From: a virus | Virus record (IMG/VR): IMGVR_UViG_3300048929_000250 | Span: 1 to 30,902 of that record | Direction: 5' to 3' (one strand) | DNA length: 30,902 nt | Shown: in pieces, positions 21,324 through 28,461 of the stretch | Layout of the letters: the number at the start of each line of letters is the position of its first letter | Numbering within the stretch: position 1 is the stretch's first letter | Translations under genes and position numbers: made by a program | The notes under the pieces: model-generated | The model's input: the letters and a program-made list of their open reading frames with translations, nothing else | The model's database searches: none | What the model was told of the DNA's origin: nothing

Positions 21324-21670
21324 GTAATGCAAAATACATCGGCCTGGCTCGCGACACGGGGCGCAGCGTCGAAGACCTGGCGCACATTCAGCAGTCGGTC
21401 AGCGACATTCTGCGCACGCCCGTCGGTTCCCGCGTCATGCGCCGTGATTATGGTTCGCTGCTGTCTGAGTTGACTGACCGCCCGCAGAATGCGGCGCTGC
21501 GCCTGCAAATCATGGCGGCCTGTTACAGCGCAATCCTCAAGTGGGAGCCACGCGTCAGCCTGACCGGCATCACCTTTGAAACGACGTTTGACGGGAAAAT
21601 GGTGGTGGATATTACCGGCACCCGCAAAGACACGTCCGCCGCCATTTCCTTAACCCTTCCTGTGAGCTGA
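21320..21670 (+). CDS. W: Baseplate wedge protein (P2 gpW, gp25-like)
   Basis: A 116-aa protein of the GPW/gp25 family (P2 W 115 aa), a lysozyme-like baseplate wedge component next to the sheath. IQQSVSDILRTPVGSRVMRR and YGSLLSELTDRP carry the family signature. It overlaps V by 4 bp, with J starting 3 bp downstream, in the coupled VWJI cluster. Confidence 0.96.
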   Translation: MSNAKYIGLARDTGRSVEDLAHIQQSVSDILRTPVGSRVMRRDYGSLLSELTDRPQNAALRLQIMAACYSAILKWEPRVSLTGITFETTFDGKMVVDITGTRKDTSAAISLTLPVS

Positions 21671-21673
21671 CTT

Positions 21674-22582
21674 ATGGCAACGATTGATCTCAGCCAGTTA
21701 CCCGCCCCCGACGTGGTGGAGGTGCTGGATTACGAAATTCTCCTGGCGGAACGCAAAGCCACGCTGGTATCGCTTTATCCCGAAGATCAGCAGTCCGCTA
21801 TCGCCCGCACGCTGACCCTGGAATCTGAACCCATTGTGAAGCTGCTGGAGGAAAACGCTTACCGCGAAGTGATCCTGCGTCAGCGGGTTAACGAGGCGGC
21901 GCAGGCGGTGATGCTGGCCTATGCCACCGGCACAGACCTCGACAATATCGCCGCCACTTTCAGCGTGGAACGCCTGACGATTACCCCTGCGGATACGGTC
22001 AGCGTGCCTGCTGTCGCAGCAGTGATGGAAAGCGATGCGGATTTGCGTATCCGTGCGCAGCAGGCGTTTGAAGGGCTAAGCGTAGCCGGTCCGGTCGGTT
22101 CCTATGAGTATCACGGGCGCTCGGCTGACGGGCGGCTGGCGGATATTTCGGTGATAAGCCCCTCGCCCGCCTGCGTGACGATTTCCGTGCTGGCACAGAC
22201 CGGCAACGGCACCGCCCCCGCTGACCTGCTGGCGGTGGTGCAGGCCGCGCTCAATGACGAGAACGTCCGCCCCGTGGCTGACCGCGTGACCGTCCAGTCC
22301 GCCACCGTGGTGAATTACACCATTGACGCCGTGCTGTATCTGTTTCCGGGTCCGGAAGCCGAACCCATTCGCGAAGCTGCTGAAGCAAAACTGATCGCCT
22401 ACACCACCGCGCAGCACCGTTTAGGTCGCGACATCCGGCTGTCCGCCATTTATGCCGCGTTGCACGTTGAGGGTGTGCAGCGGGTGGAGCTGAAAAGCCC
22501 CGCCGCTGACATCGAACTGGATAAGACGCAGGCGTCATTCTGCACCGCGTACACCCTGAAAGTGGGCGGCTACGATGAGTGA
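21674..22582 (+). CDS. J: Baseplate wedge protein (P2 gpJ)
   Basis: A 302-aa baseplate J-like protein, the same length as P2 gpJ. Start MATIDLSQLPAPDVVEVLDY, then the conserved YREVILRQRVNEAAQAVMLA, ATGTDLDNIAATF and SYEYHGRSADGRLADISVIS. It forms the periphery of the baseplate that carries the tail fibres. It overlaps I by 8 bp. Confidence 0.96.
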   Translation: MATIDLSQLPAPDVVEVLDYEILLAERKATLVSLYPEDQQSAIARTLTLESEPIVKLLEENAYREVILRQRVNEAAQAVMLAYATGTDLDNIAATFSVERLTITPADTVSVPAVAAVMESDADLRIRAQQAFEGLSVAGPVGSYEYHGRSADGRLADISVISPSPACVTISVLAQTGNGTAPADLLAVVQAALNDENVRPVADRVTVQSATVVNYTIDAVLYLFPGPEAEPIREAAEAKLIAYTTAQHRLGRDIRLSAIYAALHVEGVQRVELKSPAADIELDKTQASFCTAYTLKVGGYDE

Positions 22583-23102
22583 TCGCCTGCTGCCCGCCGG
22601 TTCCTCGGCTCTTGAGGTGGCCGCCGCCGAGGCCTGCGCCGCGCTTGAAAACGTGCCGGTGCCGCTGCGGCAGCTCTGGGATCCGCTGACCTGTCCGGCC
22701 AGGTTTTTGCCGTACCTGGCGTGGGCGCTGTCGGTTGACCGCTGGGATGAAAACTGGCCTGTCGCGACTAAGCGCCGCGTGATCCAGTCGGCCTGGTTCA
22801 TTCACTGCCATAAAGGAACCATTGGTGCTATCCGGCGCGTGGTGGAGCCGCTCGGCTACCTGATTAACGTGACCGAATGGTGGGAAACGAATGACGAACC
22901 CGGCACGTTTCGCCTGGATATCGGCGTGCTGGAAACCGGCATCACCGAAGACATGTATTTGGAGATGGAGCGGCTGATTGCTGACGCCAAACCGGCCAGC
23001 CGCCATCTGATTGGCCTGACCATCACCCAGGATATTAAAGGCGATGTTTACATTGGCGCAGCGCAGTACACCGGCGAGCTGCTGACCGTTTACCCCGCAT
23101 AA
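22575..23102 (+). CDS. I: Tail protein I (baseplate)
   Basis: A 175-aa protein (P2 gpI 176 aa) that connects the baseplate to the tail fibres. The signature LWDPLTCPARFLPYLAWALS and VDRWDENWPVATKRRVIQSA is present, as is HKGTIGAIRRVVEPLGY. It precedes the fibre gene by 9 bp. Confidence 0.96.
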   Translation: MSDRLLPAGSSALEVAAAEACAALENVPVPLRQLWDPLTCPARFLPYLAWALSVDRWDENWPVATKRRVIQSAWFIHCHKGTIGAIRRVVEPLGYLINVTEWWETNDEPGTFRLDIGVLETGITEDMYLEMERLIADAKPASRHLIGLTITQDIKGDVYIGAAQYTGELLTVYPA

Positions 23103-23111
23103 GAGGACGAT

Positions 23112-25607
23112 ATGAGCACATTTAAATCCGTGGTCACCACGCTCGGGCAGTCGCGTATTGCGGCCGCCATTGCGGCGGGGACTGACATCAACATTACGCA
23201 GCTTGCCGTCGGTGACGGCAACGGCAAGGCGACCACGCCGGTCGCCACCCAGACAAAACTGGTTAAAGAGGTATACCGCACGCCGCTCAATTCCTTAAAG
23301 CTCGACCCGACTCACGGTAACTGGGTCATTGCTGAGGCGGTACTCTCTGCGAGCGTCGGCGGTTTCTGGATGCGTGAAATGGGGCTGTTTGCTGACGACG
23401 GCACGCTGATTGCCGTCTGTAATATGGCGGACACTTACAAACCGACCCTGGCGGAAGGTTCAGGCCGCACGCAAACGTTGCGCATGGTGATTGCGGTCAG
23501 CAATACCGAGGCCATCAGCCTGCTGATTGACGACTCGGTGATTATGGCCACCGAGCAGTATGTGAATGACCTGCTGGCCGCACATGAAAAATCCCGCAAC
23601 CACCCCGACGGCACGCTGACGGCAAAGGGTTTTGTCCAGCTTAACAGCTCGGTCAGCAGTACCAGCGAAGCGCTGGCCGCCACGCCCAAAGCGGTCAAGG
23701 CCGCCAACGACAATGCCAATAGCCGCGTGCCGTCCACCCGTAAGGTGAACAATAAAGCGCTGAGCGCTGACATTACCCTGACGGCGGCAGACGTGGGGGC
23801 GCTGCCTGTGGCGTCCGCCGTTCTCGGCACCGCGAATATCAATACGCTGAATCTGGCAAAAATCGGGGTTTACGTGCAGAGCACCGGCGCGAATGCCACC
23901 GTCGCCAATGGCTATCCGGCCGGTTCACAGGCGGCGGGCGTGCTGGAGGTTATCCCCGCGTCCTGGACGGGCGGCGTGCTGCAGCGTTACACCGTGCAAA
24001 ACACCGGCATGGTGTGGACGCGTGCGCTCAATGCATCCTGGAATGGCACAGATGGACCCTGGCGTGACTGGGTGCAGGCCAGCGCGGTGAACTCCGTCAC
24101 GGTGCCGTCGGCCATCCTGACCACCGCGGATATTAATACCCTGGGCTTTGCCAGCGGAGCCGGAAGCGCCGCACTGTACGCGCAGCCTAAAAATGCCAAC
24201 GCCACGGCGGCGTTGCACTATCCGCAAGGCATCGCAGGCACGCTGTACGTCACGCCGAGCGCCTACGGCTGTCAGCAGATGTACGTTACGTTCACGGGCA
24301 ATATCTGGAATCGCGGATTGTCCGCTGACTGGAACGGCGTCGATGGTCCCTGGAAAGAGTGGGTGCCAACGTACAGCGCGAATAACAAACCCACCGCCGC
24401 CGACGTGGGCGCGTGGACTGCTGCGCAAAGCGCCGCCAGCGAAAAGGCGTTGTCTGATGAAATTGCGACGGCCTTTAAAATCCGCACTAACCTAACCGCG
24501 ACGGACTCCCCCAACGCGCTGCATGGTACGGCCATGTTCGGGCATTACGGCGTGCCCGGTGCTGCTGCCGCGACCACGGACAAAGGCTACCCGATGAACG
24601 GGTTTGTCGGCGTGATTTTCGTGACCTGGGGTCCGAATGCGACGCAGCAGATTGCCTTTAACAACAACGGACGACAGTTTACCCGTGGCGCGTCGGGGGC
24701 GTGGAACGGCGTCGATGGTCCATGGACGGCCTGGAATGAAATTTACTGCCAGGCGAACAAACCGACACCGGCAGACGTCGGTGCGTTACCGGCAGGCGGG
24801 ACGGCCGTCGCCGCGTCCAAACTCGCCACTGCCCGCAAAATTGCCGGTGTGGCGTTTGATGGCACGCAGGATATCAGCCTTAGCGCGGCAAACGTGGGCG
24901 CACTTCCTGCAAATGGCACAGCCGTTGCCGCGACCAAACTCGCCACTGCCCGCAAGATTGCCGGTGTGGCGTTCGATGGCACCCAGGATATCGGGTTGAA
25001 TGCGGATAATGTGGGCGCATTTCCCCGCGTAGGCGGTGATGTCAACGGTCGCGTCACGGCGAATTATCTCCGGGCGATAACCATCCCACAGCCCGGCGAC
25101 GGACAAGGGACCTATTTAGGCTGGAACGAAAGCGGCGGCCAGGGCGAATCCAACTTTGTGAACAACAAAGGCGGCGGCGTGGGCGGGTTCAAATTCCGCA
25201 TCGTCAACCAGGGCAATACGGTACAAACCGGCGAGATGACCCTGTCCGGCAACGGCGACAGTAATACGTCCGGCACCGTGAATGAGATGGGGCAGCGCGT
25301 TTTCAGCCCCAATAACCGGCAGCCGGTCAATTCCAATACCGCCAATCTCGGCGGCGGCTGGTGGCGCTGCGGTGACACAGGAATGATTAAGCAGTGGGGC
25401 GTCGTCAACAAAGGGAGTCGCGGCTGGTCAACGGTGAATTTCCCCATTCCCTTCCCGAGCACCTGCGTCAACGTTCAGGTGACCGCCATCAATGGCGGCG
25501 GCGGGACGTTCAATGACAACTTTGGTACGGCGCAAATTATTAATAACATCGGTTTCACCTGCGGCCAGGACAGCGGCGGCAGTTACTGGGAAGCCACCGG
25601 CTGGTAA
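23112..25607 (+). CDS. H: Tail fibre protein (P2 gpH)
   Basis: An 831-aa receptor-binding fibre (P2 gpH 669 aa). The N-terminal baseplate-attachment part (about 1-150) is conserved, for example YRTPLNSLKLDPTHGNWVIA and GGFWMREMGLFADDGTLIAV. The middle carries phage fibre repeats (HPDGTLTAKGFVQLNSSVSS) and three degenerate knob-like units, each ending W-N-G-x-D-G-P-W (near residues 315, 415 and 540). Two exact-length tandem 39-residue repeats follow (about 556-633). The tip (about 730-831) resembles the gp53-like C-terminal fibre domain and ends GSYWEATGW. The enlarged centre and the tip set host range. Confidence 0.92.
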   Translation: MSTFKSVVTTLGQSRIAAAIAAGTDINITQLAVGDGNGKATTPVATQTKLVKEVYRTPLNSLKLDPTHGNWVIAEAVLSASVGGFWMREMGLFADDGTLIAVCNMADTYKPTLAEGSGRTQTLRMVIAVSNTEAISLLIDDSVIMATEQYVNDLLAAHEKSRNHPDGTLTAKGFVQLNSSVSSTSEALAATPKAVKAANDNANSRVPSTRKVNNKALSADITLTAADVGALPVASAVLGTANINTLNLAKIGVYVQSTGANATVANGYPAGSQAAGVLEVIPASWTGGVLQRYTVQNTGMVWTRALNASWNGTDGPWRDWVQASAVNSVTVPSAILTTADINTLGFASGAGSAALYAQPKNANATAALHYPQGIAGTLYVTPSAYGCQQMYVTFTGNIWNRGLSADWNGVDGPWKEWVPTYSANNKPTAADVGAWTAAQSAASEKALSDEIATAFKIRTNLTATDSPNALHGTAMFGHYGVPGAAAATTDKGYPMNGFVGVIFVTWGPNATQQIAFNNNGRQFTRGASGAWNGVDGPWTAWNEIYCQANKPTPADVGALPAGGTAVAASKLATARKIAGVAFDGTQDISLSAANVGALPANGTAVAATKLATARKIAGVAFDGTQDIGLNADNVGAFPRVGGDVNGRVTANYLRAITIPQPGDGQGTYLGWNESGGQGESNFVNNKGGGVGGFKFRIVNQGNTVQTGEMTLSGNGDSNTSGTVNEMGQRVFSPNNRQPVNSNTANLGGGWWRCGDTGMIKQWGVVNKGSRGWSTVNFPIPFPSTCVNVQVTAINGGGGTFNDNFGTAQIINNIGFTCGQDSGGSYWEATGW
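24777..25010 (+). repeat. Two tandem 117-bp repeats in the fibre gene
   Basis: Units 24777-24893 and 24894-25010 both encode VGALPA-G-GTAVAA, then KLATARKIAGVAFDGTQDI, and differ at scattered mostly synonymous positions. A third copy begins at 25011 (VGAFPRVGGDV) and diverges at once. The repeat is in frame (39 codons), so copy number can change without breaking the protein. Confidence 0.85.
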
Positions 25608-25616
25608 GGGAAAATA

Positions 25617-26072
25617 ATGAGCAACTATTACAGCGCAGTCACCTCAAGTCTTTATGTTTACAGCCCGCTCACCAACGGTTTTTATCCGCGTGAACTGCGG
25701 GACGTGTACGACGATGCCGGAAGCTGGCCGGATGATGGCATTGCGGTCAGTGATGTGGTTTACCGTGAATATCAAACCCTTCCGCCGCCAGAGGGTAAAA
25801 TGCGGGTTGCGGGCACGGACGGTCTGCCCGCCTGGGGAGATGTTCCGCCGCCGACGGTTGAAGAACGCAAGGCCGAAGCCGTTACGGCATTGTCCGCGCT
25901 GATGGCAAAAGCGAACGCCGCCATTACGCCTTTGCAGGATGCCGTCGATATTGGCGATGCCACGGAAGGGGAACGGGCAAGCCTGACCGCCTGGAAAAAA
26001 TACCGCGTCGCCCTTAACCGGCTGGATTTGTCTGACGCGCCGGATATTACCTGGCCGGAAATCCCCGCTTAA
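25617..26072 (+). CDS. G: Tail fibre assembly chaperone (P2 gpG)
   Basis: A 151-aa chaperone (P2 gpG 175 aa) that helps the matching fibre fold and attach. The N-terminus (YSPLTNGFYPRELRDVYDDA) and the C-terminal block ITPLQDAVDIGDATEGERAS, then WKKYRVALNRLD and ITWPEIPA, are the common tail-fibre-assembly signature. It lies 9 bp after the fibre gene, as usual for matched fibre/chaperone pairs. Confidence 0.93.
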   Translation: MSNYYSAVTSSLYVYSPLTNGFYPRELRDVYDDAGSWPDDGIAVSDVVYREYQTLPPPEGKMRVAGTDGLPAWGDVPPPTVEERKAEAVTALSALMAKANAAITPLQDAVDIGDATEGERASLTAWKKYRVALNRLDLSDAPDITWPEIPA

Positions 26073-26086
26073 TTCATGTAATTCAT

Positions 26087-26107
26087 GCCCCGAAAGGGGC
26101 GTTTTGT
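26087..26107 (+). terminator. Terminator after G
   Basis: GCCCC-GAAA-GGGGC (26087-26100) with a GNRA-type loop is followed by GTTTTGT. It ends the V-to-G late unit 15 bp after the G stop. A short direct repeat AATTCATGT precedes it. Confidence 0.75.
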
Positions 26108-26188
26108 ATCGAGCACAGTCAAATCTGACCATGCAGGACATAACGTTTTCGGTACCGCATAGACAGATGTGACTGTGCTGCAGCCACG

Positions 26189-26207
26189 TTGTGCCATTGT
26201 TCAAACA
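26189..26207. promoter_or_regulatory. Probable Ogr/delta activator site before FI
   Basis: TTGTGCCATTGTTCAAACA has TGT and ACA separated by 12 nt and shares CCACGTTGTGCCAT with the P/O site. Its centre is about 80 bp before the FI start, which suits activation from about -55 and a 24-nt leader. Confidence 0.65.
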
Positions 26208-26277
26208 TCCCTCCCGCCGTGCCTGATTGTCCCCAACACGCGATGATTGACCTCACCCCAAACACAGGAAAAACACC

Positions 26278-27447
26278 ATGGCTGATTATCATCACGGTGT
26301 GCGCGTTGTTGAAATCAATGACGGCACCCGCGTTATCTCCACCGTTTCCACCGCCATCATCGGGATGGTCTGCACCGGCAACGATGCCGACGCGGCGACC
26401 TTCCCGCTGGATACGCCGGTGCTCATTACCAACGTGCTGACCGCCGCTGGCAAGGCCGGTAAAACCGGCACGCTGCGCGCCTCCCTGATGGCAATTGCCA
26501 ACCAGGCTAAGCCGGTGGTCGTCGTGGTGCGCGTCGCACAAGGCGAGACCGAAGCGGAAACCACCTCCAACATCATCGGCGGGTCGGACGACACCGGCAT
26601 GTATACCGGTATGAAAGCCCTGCTGTCTGCGCAAACTGAACTCGGCGTAAAGCCGCGCATTCTCGGCGTGCCGGGTCTGGATAACCAGGAAGTCGCCACC
26701 GCACTCGCCGCCGTCTGTCAGCAGCTCCGCGCCTTTGGCTACGTCAGCGCATGGGGATGCAAAACGGTCTCTGATGCCATCAAGTATCGCGACAATTTCA
26801 GCCAGCGTGAGCTGATGGTGGTCTGGCCTGACTTCGTGTCCTGGAACACCACCACCAACGCCAGCGACATCGCCCCCGCTACGGCTTATGCCCTCGGCCT
26901 GCGTGCCAAAATCGACGCGGAAACCGGCTGGCATAAAACCCTGTCTAACGTCGGGATCAACGGCGTCACCGGCCTGTCTGCCAGCGTGTACTGGGATTTG
27001 CAGACCCCCGGCACCGATGCCGACCTGCTGAACCAGGCGTGCGTGACCACCCTTATCCGCAAGGACGGCTTTAAGTTCTGGGGGCAGCGCACCTGCTCGG
27101 ATGATCCGCTGTTCCTGTTTGAGAACTACACCCGTACCGCGCAGGTGCTGGCGGACACGATGGCGGAAGCGCACCTGTGGGCGATGGACCGGCCAATGAC
27201 CCCGACGCTTATCAAGGACATGATTGCAGGCATTAACGCCAAGCTGCGCGAAATGAAAACCGCCGGTCTGATCATTGATGGCAACTGCTGGTATGACCCA
27301 GACGCCAACACCGTTGAGACCCTGAAGGCGGGCAAGCTGTTCATTGATTACGACTATACGCCGGTGCCGCCGCTGGAAGATTTAACCCTGCGTCAGCGCA
27401 TCACCGACCAGTACCTGGCGACGTTCGCCACGGCCATCAACAGCTAA
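26278..27447 (+). CDS. FI: Tail sheath protein (P2 gpFI)
   Basis: A 389-aa contractile sheath subunit (P2 FI 396 aa). The start MADYHHGVRVVEINDGTRVI is typical, as are ILGVPGLDNQEVATAL in the middle and FENYTRTAQVLADTMAEAHL toward the C-terminus. The C-terminal YDYTPVPPLEDLTLRQRITD forms the arm that links neighbouring subunits. It opens the FI-FII-E-T unit behind its own late promoter. Confidence 0.96.
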   Translation: MADYHHGVRVVEINDGTRVISTVSTAIIGMVCTGNDADAATFPLDTPVLITNVLTAAGKAGKTGTLRASLMAIANQAKPVVVVVRVAQGETEAETTSNIIGGSDDTGMYTGMKALLSAQTELGVKPRILGVPGLDNQEVATALAAVCQQLRAFGYVSAWGCKTVSDAIKYRDNFSQRELMVVWPDFVSWNTTTNASDIAPATAYALGLRAKIDAETGWHKTLSNVGINGVTGLSASVYWDLQTPGTDADLLNQACVTTLIRKDGFKFWGQRTCSDDPLFLFENYTRTAQVLADTMAEAHLWAMDRPMTPTLIKDMIAGINAKLREMKTAGLIIDGNCWYDPDANTVETLKAGKLFIDYDYTPVPPLEDLTLRQRITDQYLATFATAINS

Positions 27448-27460
27448 GAGGCGCTAAACC

Positions 27461-27970
27461 ATGGCACTGCCTAAGAAACTGAAATACCTGAACCTGTTTA
27501 ACGACGGGAACAGCTACCTCGGCACAGTCAGCGCGCTGACGCTGCCGAAACTCACCCGCAAGCTGGAGAACTATCGCGGCGGCGGCATGACCGGTTCGGC
27601 CTCAATTGATTTTGGCCTGGACGATGACGCGCTGAGCTTTGAGTGGACGGTGGGCGGACTGGATGAACTGGTGTTGAAACAGTGGGGCGCGGTCGATGCC
27701 GTGCCGCTGCGCTTTGCCGGTTCCTTCCAGCGCGACGATACCGGCGACACCTCCGCCGTGGAAGTCACCCTGCGCGGACGTCACAAAGAAATGGATTTTG
27801 GTGAGTACAAGCAGGGGGAAGACACCGAAACCAAAATCACCACCCAGTGCACCTATTTCAAGCTCACGATTGACGGCAAAGACATGATTGAAGTCGATAC
27901 CGTGAACATGGTGGAAATCGTCGGCGGCGTTGACCGCGTGGCGGAGCACCGCAAAAACATCGGCCTGTAA
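27461..27970 (+). CDS. FII: Tail tube protein (P2 gpFII)
   Basis: A 169-aa major tail tube protein (P2 FII 172 aa). MALPKKLKYLNLFNDGNSYL, LTRKLENYRGGGMTGS and VTLRGRHKEMDFGEYKQGED are the family blocks. It follows the sheath gene by 13 bp, so sheath and tube are produced together. Confidence 0.96.
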   Translation: MALPKKLKYLNLFNDGNSYLGTVSALTLPKLTRKLENYRGGGMTGSASIDFGLDDDALSFEWTVGGLDELVLKQWGAVDAVPLRFAGSFQRDDTGDTSAVEVTLRGRHKEMDFGEYKQGEDTETKITTQCTYFKLTIDGKDMIEVDTVNMVEIVGGVDRVAEHRKNIGL

Positions 27971-27980
27971 CCCGTAACCC

Positions 27981-27997
27981 GCGCCGGACACCGGCGC
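27981..27997 (+). terminator. GC-rich hairpin between FII and E, possible attenuator
   Basis: GCGCCGG-ACA-CCGGCGC forms a perfect 7-bp stem. It is followed by a pyrimidine-rich stretch with TTTT eight bases after the stem, not an immediate U-tract. Partial termination here would make the abundant sheath and tube mRNA exceed the E-T mRNA. It could instead just stabilise the 3' end of the sheath-tube message. Confidence 0.45.
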
Positions 27998-28027
27998 TTC
28001 ACTCCCTTTTGAACAAGAGACACAGCT

Positions 28028-28309
28028 ATGTCAGAACACAATGAAAACATCGTAATCCTGGAAGAACCGATCAAGCGCGGCGATACCCTGATCACGCAGA
28101 TTGAAATCATCAAGCCGAACGCCGGACACCTGCGCGGGATTGGCCTGGCGGCGCTGGCAAATGCCGACGTTGACGCGCTGACCGTCATTCTGCCGCGCAT
28201 TACCGTCCCGAACCTCACCGCCCAGGACTGCAAAAGCCTGAACCTGCCCGACCTGATTGCGATGGCCGGTAAGGTGATTGGTTTTTTATCGCCGAAGTCG
28301 GAACAGTAA
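28028..28309 (+). CDS. E: Tail assembly protein E
   Basis: A 93-aa tail assembly chaperone (P2 E 91 aa). The blocks IVILEEPIKRGDTLITQIEI and LRGIGLAALANADVDALTVI are family-typical. It occupies the place between tube and tape-measure genes where tailed phages encode the G/GT-type chaperone pair. Most ribosomes would make this short form. A fraction shift frame near its end to make the longer product. Confidence 0.95.
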   Translation: MSEHNENIVILEEPIKRGDTLITQIEIIKPNAGHLRGIGLAALANADVDALTVILPRITVPNLTAQDCKSLNLPDLIAMAGKVIGFLSPKSEQ

Positions 28310-28461
28310 AACTCCCTGCGGCACTGACCGTTGATGACCTGATGGCGGACGTGGCAGTGATTTTTCACTGGCCGCCGTCAGAACTGAACCCGATGACGCT
28401 GACCGAGCTGCTGGTGTGGCGTCATAAGGCCATGCAGCGCAGCGGAGCTGAGAGTGAGTAA
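28028..28461 (+). CDS. E': E+E' product made by -1 ribosomal frameshift
   Basis: A predicted 144-aa fusion (P2 E+E' 142 aa). The zero-frame codons GGT TTT TTA at 28280-28288 contain the slippery heptamer T-TTT-TTA (28282-28288). After a -1 shift, translation continues from ATC at 28288 to the TAA at 28459. The extension reads IAEVGTVKLPAALTVDDLMA and then FHWPPSELNPMTLTELL and WRHKAMQRSGAESE, matching the style of P2 E'. There is no independent ribosome site for the E' frame. This fusion is the tape-measure chaperone. Confidence 0.88.
28282..28288 (+). promoter_or_regulatory. Slippery heptamer for E/E' frameshift
   Basis: T-TTT-TTA in the correct register (TTT and TTA are zero-frame codons), seven codons before the E stop. 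Confidence 0.8.

Noticed and set aside
26073-26277. Cargo at the G-FI junction, where P2 carries fun(Z)
   Set aside because: Only a terminator, an activator site and a leader fit in the 205 bp, so no gene is present.
26119-27174. 351-codon minus-strand frame opposite the sheath gene
   Set aside because: It is a shadow of FI, which aligns with P2 FI over its whole length. Antisense frames stay open because of the GC-rich codon bias.
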